Assembly: GCA_009775605.1 (NCBI GenBank)
Contig: VSPV01000080.1
Location: 1-11,044, forward strand
Source of the DNA: Paramuribaculum sp.
GTDB lineage: Bacteria; Bacteroidota; Bacteroidia; Bacteroidales; Muribaculaceae
DNA length: 11,044 bases
Reading direction: 5' to 3'
Made by a program: the position numbers and the translations under genes
Shown: piece by piece, positions 7,009 through 11,044 of the stretch
How the letters are laid out: each line of letters starts with the position of its first letter
Numbering within the stretch: position 1 is the stretch's first letter
The notes under the pieces: generated by a model
Seen by the model: the letters and a program-made list of their open reading frames with translations, nothing else
What the model was told of the DNA's origin: nothing
The model's database searches: none

Positions 7009-9561
7009 ATGCTTGAAGAAGACAGAATCCTAAAGATAGATATTGAAAAGGAAATGAAATCGGCTTATATCGACTATAGTATGTCGGTTATAGTGAGCCG
7101 TGCGCTGCCGGATGTGCGCGATGGACTTAAACCCGTGCACAGGCGTGTTCTTTTCGGTATGAATGAAATGGGTAATACTTCCGATCATCCCCATAAGAAA
7201 TCAGCCAACTGCGTTGGTGAGGTAATGGGTAAATATCATCCTCACGGTGATTCCTCTATCTATGGAACAGTAGTGCGTCTCGCGCAGCCTTGGGCTTTAC
7301 GCTATTGCCTTGTGGACGGTCACGGAAACTTCGGTTCTGTGGATGGTGACTGCTCTGACGCCATGCGTTATACCGAGGTGCGTCTTCAGCGTATGGGCGA
7401 GGAGATGCTCAGCGATATAGAGTCAGAAACCGTAGATTTCCAGCCAAATTATGACAACTCGCGTCAGGAGCCCGTGGTGCTTCCCACCCGTTTCCCGAAT
7501 CTTCTCGTAAACGGCGCGTCAGGTATAGCCGTGGGCATGGCCACAAATATGCCGCCCCACAATCTCACCGAAGCCATCAATGCCTCGATAGCGCTTGTGG
7601 ACAATCCCGAGCTGACTGTAGGGGAACTCATGAAATATGTAACCGCCCCCGACTTTCCCACGGGAGGAACAATCTATGGCTATCAGGGAGTGCGTGACGC
7701 TTACGAGACCGGCCGCGGCCGCATTATAATCCGCGCCAAGGCCGAAATCGAGCAGGAAGCCAATCATGAGAATATCATAGTAACCGAGATTCCCTATAAT
7801 GTCAACAAGGCTCTTCTTATCGAATACATAGCGGAACTTGTCACAGAAAAGAAGCTTGACGGCATAGCCGACATAAACGACGAGAGCAACTACAAGGGTA
7901 TGCGTATCGTCATCAAACTTAAAGCGGATGCAAACGCCAATGTGGTGCTCAACAAGCTTTACAAGATGACGCAGATGCAGGCCTCTTTCTCGGTAAACAA
8001 TGTAGCCCTTGTTCATGGCCGGCCCAAAACGCTTAACCTCAAGGAAATCCTTCAGTCGTTTGTGGATCATCGTCATGAGGTCGTTATCCGTCGTACGAAG
8101 TTCCAGCTTCGTAAAGCCGAGGAGCGCGCCCATATTCTCCAGGGTCTTATCATCGCATCGCAGAATATAGACGAGGTAATACATATTATCCGCGAAAGCC
8201 CTTCCACGGAGGCTGCCCGTGCCACCCTTACCGAGAGATTCAACCTCAGCGACGCGCAGACTGCCGCCATCGTCGAGATGCGTCTCAAGCAGCTCACGGG
8301 TATGGAGCAGGACAAGCTTCGCGAGAATTACGACCAGGTGATGGCTGAGATCAGCAAACTCAAGGAAATTCTCAGCAACGACCATGTGTGTCGCGAGCTT
8401 ATCAAATCGGAACTCGTAGAGATTCGCGACAAATATGGCGATGAGCGTCGCACCGACATTGATTACACTGCAGGCGAATTCAACGCCGAAGACTTCTATG
8501 CCGACGACGAGATGATAATCACCATTTCTCATCTTGGCTATATCAAGCGCACACCTCTGTCGGAATTCCGCGCCCAGAACCGCGGTGGCGTCGGTTCAAA
8601 GGGAAGCGAGACACGCGACGAGGACTTTATAGAGTACATCTATACAGCGTCCATGCACAGCTCACTTCTGTTCTTTACACAGCGTGGTATCGTCTACAAA
8701 ATGAAGGTTTACGAACTCCCTGAGGGTGCTAAAAATTCCAAGGGACGCGCTATCCAGAATCTTCTTAATATAGAGAACGGCGATTCCGTTACGGCTTTCA
8801 TCTCTTGCAAGAATCTCGAGGATGAGGAATTCGTAAGCTCGCATAACCTTGTATTTGCCACCAAATGCGGCGTGGTGAAAAAGACTTCGCTGCGCGAATA
8901 TGCCCGAGTAAATATTAAAGGAAAGAAGGCTATCATCATTCGTGACGAAGACCGTGTGATAGGCGTGGAGCTCACCGACGGTGATTCCGAGATAATTCTG
9001 GCTAACCGCAACGGTCGTGCCATACGTTTCCATGAAAGCAAAGTAAGGGAAATGGGTCGCGTGTCAACCGGTGTACGCGGAATGACGCTTGACGATGACG
9101 GCACCGATGAGGTAGTAGGAATGATATGCATGGAACCGGGTTCGGGCAACTCAGTGATGGTTGTTTCTGAGCGAGGATTCGGCAAGCGTTCCGAACTTGA
9201 CGATTACCGCATAACCAACCGCGGCGGCAAAGGTGTAAAGACCCTGAATCTGACCGAAAAGACCGGTCCGCTTGTGGCAATAAAGAGCGTGAACGATCTT
9301 AACGACCTCGTGATAATTAACCGCAGCGGCATAACACTGCGCGTGCGAATGGCCGATTTCCGTGTGCAGGGCCGCGCGACACAGGGCGTAAGAATTATCA
9401 ATCTTGATAAGCGCGGTGACTCAATCGCTTCTGTATGCTGTGTGGATTCTGAAGAGGAAGTCGATGAAATAATCGATGGTCTCCCTGAGAACACTCCCTC
9501 CGACAATTCTCTTTCGGATTCTCCCTCTCAGGAACCCGACAATGATGAAACTATTAATTAA
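7009..9561 (+). CDS. gyrA: DNA gyrase subunit A
   Basis: An 850-residue subunit of the A2B2 type II topoisomerase that introduces negative supercoils. The breakage-reunion domain shows ALPDVRDGLKPVHRR (32-46), the quinolone-pocket segment HPHGDSSIYG (77-86), the catalytic Tyr121 in AMRYTE, and the intercalating Ile173 in NGASGIAVGMAT. The coiled-coil tower and C-gate occupy about 340-500. The C-terminal DNA-wrapping pinwheel (about 505-812) has a variant first GyrA box QNRGGVG (523-529) and a later NRGGKG (737-742). The tail 813-850 has 15 Asp/Glu and no Lys/Arg, like the regulatory acidic tail of E. coli GyrA. In the quinolone pocket Ser82 (E. coli Ser83) is present, but the position of E. 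coli Asp87 is Gly86. GyrA, not ParC, is chosen because of the full pinwheel with GyrA boxes. The start gives the usual short N-terminal arm. A good promoter lies about 110 bases upstream, and the TPR gene follows after 32 bases. Confidence 0.97.
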   Translation: MLEEDRILKIDIEKEMKSAYIDYSMSVIVSRALPDVRDGLKPVHRRVLFGMNEMGNTSDHPHKKSANCVGEVMGKYHPHGDSSIYGTVVRLAQPWALRYCLVDGHGNFGSVDGDCSDAMRYTEVRLQRMGEEMLSDIESETVDFQPNYDNSRQEPVVLPTRFPNLLVNGASGIAVGMATNMPPHNLTEAINASIALVDNPELTVGELMKYVTAPDFPTGGTIYGYQGVRDAYETGRGRIIIRAKAEIEQEANHENIIVTEIPYNVNKALLIEYIAELVTEKKLDGIADINDESNYKGMRIVIKLKADANANVVLNKLYKMTQMQASFSVNNVALVHGRPKTLNLKEILQSFVDHRHEVVIRRTKFQLRKAEERAHILQGLIIASQNIDEVIHIIRESPSTEAARATLTERFNLSDAQTAAIVEMRLKQLTGMEQDKLRENYDQVMAEISKLKEILSNDHVCRELIKSELVEIRDKYGDERRTDIDYTAGEFNAEDFYADDEMIITISHLGYIKRTPLSEFRAQNRGGVGSKGSETRDEDFIEYIYTASMHSSLLFFTQRGIVYKMKVYELPEGAKNSKGRAIQNLLNIENGDSVTAFISCKNLEDEEFVSSHNLVFATKCGVVKKTSLREYARVNIKGKKAIIIRDEDRVIGVELTDGDSEIILANRNGRAIRFHESKVREMGRVSTGVRGMTLDDDGTDEVVGMICMEPGSGNSVMVVSERGFGKRSELDDYRITNRGGKGVKTLNLTEKTGPLVAIKSVNDLNDLVIINRSGITLRVRMADFRVQGRATQGVRIINLDKRGDSIASVCCVDSEEEVDEIIDGLPENTPSDNSLSDSPSQEPDNDETIN

Positions 9562-9593
9562 TCCCCTCTAATAACTCTAACCCTTAACAGATT

Positions 9594-10820
9594 ATGAAGA
9601 AGTTAAGTATCTTAGCCATCACTCTTCTGGCTGCAGGTTCGGCAATTGCCCAGCAGCAGGTTGTGAAGGACGTAGAGCACATGCTCAAAGAATCCAAGCC
9701 TGACTATGCTGCGGCACTCAAGGCTATCAAGCCGGCTCTTTCTGATCCCTCCACTGCCGGCACCATCACTCCCTGGCTTCTTGCCGGACAGGCCGGTTTC
9801 GGTCAGTATGACCAGGTGTTCCTCATGGAATCAATGGGAAATGGTCAGAATGCCGATGTGAAGGATGCCGCAGGCAAAGCAATGGTTGATGGCTTCGAGG
9901 CATATATGAAGGCTCTCAGTCTTGATTCCATTCCTGATGAGAAAGGTAAAATCAAGCCCAAGAAGAGCAAAGAGATTCTCAAGGCAATAGCCGAGCAGCA
10001 TCCCCAGCTCCGCAATGCAGGTATTTTCATGTTCCAGGCTCAGGACTTCGACGGCGCGCTCAAGGCATGGGAACTTTACACATCTCTTCCCACAAACCCG
10101 CTGCTCTCCAAGAATCCGCCTAAAGCCCTTCCTGATACCGTGCTCGGTGACGCATATCTTCTGCAGTCTCTTGCCGCTCTTTCCGAGAACAAGGATGCCG
10201 TGGCTCTGAGCGCTCTCCAGAAAGTGCCGGCATCGTTCAAGAATATTGATGTATATGTATATGGTGTGGAGGCAGCCCGTCGTATCAACGACTCTACCGC
10301 CATGCTTGATTTCGCCACTAAAGGATATGAGCTTTTCGGCACTGAAAACATCTCGTTTATCGGTCAGCTGATCAATGCAAAGCTTCTTGCCGGCGATTAC
10401 AAGGCCTGCCACCAGCTCGTTGAGAAAGCTATTGCAGCAACTCCCGCCGACAATACTCAGATGCAGTCGCAGCTTTATGATATCCTCGGCTATATCTGCG
10501 AGCAGGAAAATGACATGGCTAATGCAGAGAAGAACTATCAGAAGTCAATTGATCTTGATCCTTCTTACGCAAAGGCGTATTTTGACCTTGGCCGTGTGAT
10601 TTACAACACAGCTCTTAAGGCGGACGAGCAGACCGAAGGCAAGAACATAGACGCTCTTAAGAACGACTTCCTCCGCGCGGCCGAGCTCTTCGAGAAAGCC
10701 TACAATCTCGATGAGACCAACATGGGTTCGGTTCCCGGAATCCTCTATCGCCTTTTCTACCGTCTTGGTGCCGGTTATGAAAACCAGACCACCCAGTGGA
10801 AAGCCGAAGCCGGCGAATAA
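9594..10820 (+). CDS. Secreted tetratricopeptide-repeat protein
   Basis: A 408-residue protein with a clear Sec signal peptide: MKKL, a hydrophobic core and an AIA-QQQ cleavage site after about Ala19. There is no lipobox Cys, so a soluble periplasmic location is predicted. The mature part is almost wholly helical. Recognisable TPR units lie at about 139-170 (FMFQAQDFDGALKAWELY), 252-285, 292-326 (ILGYICEQENDMANAEKNYQKSIDLDP) and 327-375, and the N-terminal half probably contains degenerate repeats. No catalytic domain is seen, so it is most likely a protein-protein scaffold, partner unknown. The start lies 32 bases after the gyrA stop with no terminator or promoter between, and a strong terminator follows it, so it is probably the second gene of a gyrA operon. 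From general knowledge a TPR gene after gyrA occurs in other Bacteroidales, but I could not check this here. Confidence 0.88.
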   Translation: MKKLSILAITLLAAGSAIAQQQVVKDVEHMLKESKPDYAAALKAIKPALSDPSTAGTITPWLLAGQAGFGQYDQVFLMESMGNGQNADVKDAAGKAMVDGFEAYMKALSLDSIPDEKGKIKPKKSKEILKAIAEQHPQLRNAGIFMFQAQDFDGALKAWELYTSLPTNPLLSKNPPKALPDTVLGDAYLLQSLAALSENKDAVALSALQKVPASFKNIDVYVYGVEAARRINDSTAMLDFATKGYELFGTENISFIGQLINAKLLAGDYKACHQLVEKAIAATPADNTQMQSQLYDILGYICEQENDMANAEKNYQKSIDLDPSYAKAYFDLGRVIYNTALKADEQTEGKNIDALKNDFLRAAELFEKAYNLDETNMGSVPGILYRLFYRLGAGYENQTTQWKAEAGE

Positions 10821-10844
10821 TAGCCAGTAAGGAATAAGATTTTT

Positions 10845-10883
10845 GCGTCCCGATCATTCCAATATGTTCGGGACGCTTTTTTT
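10845..10883 (+). terminator. Intrinsic terminator of the gyrA-TPR operon
   Basis: A perfect 9-base-pair stem, GCGTCCCGA (10845-10853) with TCGGGACGC (10868-10876), has a 14-base loop and is followed directly by seven T. It begins 25 bases after the TPR gene stop. The T run is on the right side only, with T and not A on the left, so it works for the plus strand. Confidence 0.92.
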
Positions 10884-10909
10884 ATCCCAGAGGTAGAAAC
10901 AATGGGTGA

Positions 10910-10997
10910 TAGAGGCCTATAATCAGTTAAGTTAAAAAATATGAAATTTCAATCTTATCAGTTGCCTCTAGCGTTATCATTATAAAAATAACTTAAC
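10910..10997 (+). other. Interlocked inverted repeats in the leader of the last gene (possible pseudoknot)
   Basis: Two perfect inverted repeats overlap in crossing order. TAGAGGC (10910-10916) pairs with GCCTCTA (10964-10970), and GTTAAGTTA (10926-10934) pairs with TAACTTAAC (10989-10997), which ends 12 bases before the ATG at 11010. The order A-B-A'-B' is that of a pseudoknot, or of two alternative hairpins. I recognise no known riboswitch or leader family and no TAnnTTTG promoter box in 10884-11009. The sequence is AT-rich, so part of this may be chance. Confidence 0.4.
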
Positions 10998-11009
10998 AAC
11001 AATTGCATT

Positions 11010-11044
11010 ATGAAATTCTTACTTGTTTTAGCCGTTATTCTGGC
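11010..11044 (+). CDS. Start of a gene with a hydrophobic N-terminus (partial)
   Basis: An ATG at 11010 opens a frame reading MKFLLVLAVIL and runs off the window. The Lys followed by a hydrophobic run fits a signal peptide or an N-terminal membrane helix. It lies 126 bases past the previous terminator, so it is a separate transcription unit, preceded by the AT-rich leader with inverted repeats. The product cannot be named from 11 codons. Confidence 0.55.
   Translation, partial: MKFLLVLAVIL

Noticed and set aside
7321..7323. His105 in GyrA (E. coli Gln106, where Gln to His has been linked to quinolone resistance)
   Set aside because: His at this place is the normal residue in some wild-type gyrases such as that of Bacillus subtilis, so it is not evidence of resistance.
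7519..8532. Open frame of 337 codons antisense to gyrA
   Set aside because: Long but entirely within gyrA, with no recognisable domain and no promoter; best explained by the codon use of gyrA.
10941..10985. 14-codon frame MKFQSYQLPLALSL upstream of the last gene
   Set aside because: Too short to support as a gene; no ribosome site and no attenuator-type codon run. It is mentioned only as a possible leader peptide.
1..11044. Defence island, mobile element or CRISPR
   Set aside because: All sizeable genes are intact housekeeping or conserved-type genes; no transposase, integrase, attachment repeats, tRNA junction or spaced repeats were seen.

Overview
The window looks like a chromosomal housekeeping segment from a member of the order Bacteroidales, possibly Muribaculaceae-like (the family is inferred and not tested). 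Three things point there. The gyrA promoter fits the Bacteroidetes TTG / TAnnTTTG pattern. Shine-Dalgarno sites are absent and A/T-rich sequence precedes the starts. The protein sequences of HtpG, ClpC and GyrA have a Bacteroidetes character. There is no sign of mobile DNA, CRISPR, rRNA or tRNA.

Left part (1-3944). The last codons of an upstream gene, possibly a DMT/EamA transporter, are followed 8 bases later by a membrane-anchored solute-binding-fold protein (58-888, +). That gene converges on a minus-strand pair: htpG (Hsp90 chaperone, 1890-3944) and glsA (glutaminase, 911-1876). The pair is separated by only 13 bases and is probably co-transcribed.

Middle (3945-7008). A nine-G run lies in the htpG leader. 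A strong intrinsic terminator (4021-4053) ends clpC, the minus-strand AAA+ unfoldase of the ClpCP protease (4089-6668). A 340-base divergent intergenic region separates clpC from gyrA and carries a good gyrA promoter about 110 bases before its ATG.

Right part (7009-11044). gyrA (850 codons) is followed after 32 bases by a secreted TPR protein gene. The two form a probable operon closed by a strong intrinsic terminator (10845-10883). A 126-base leader with two interlocked inverted repeats (a possible pseudoknot) precedes the first codons of a gene that runs off the window.

Functionally this is protein quality control (ClpC, HtpG) next to DNA topology (gyrase A), with a glutaminase attached to the chaperone gene. 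I see no convincing novel multi-gene system. The points most worth a second look are the solute-binding protein that lacks canonical ligand residues, the G9 tract before htpG, the interlocked repeats before the last gene, and the non-acidic residue in the quinolone pocket of GyrA.
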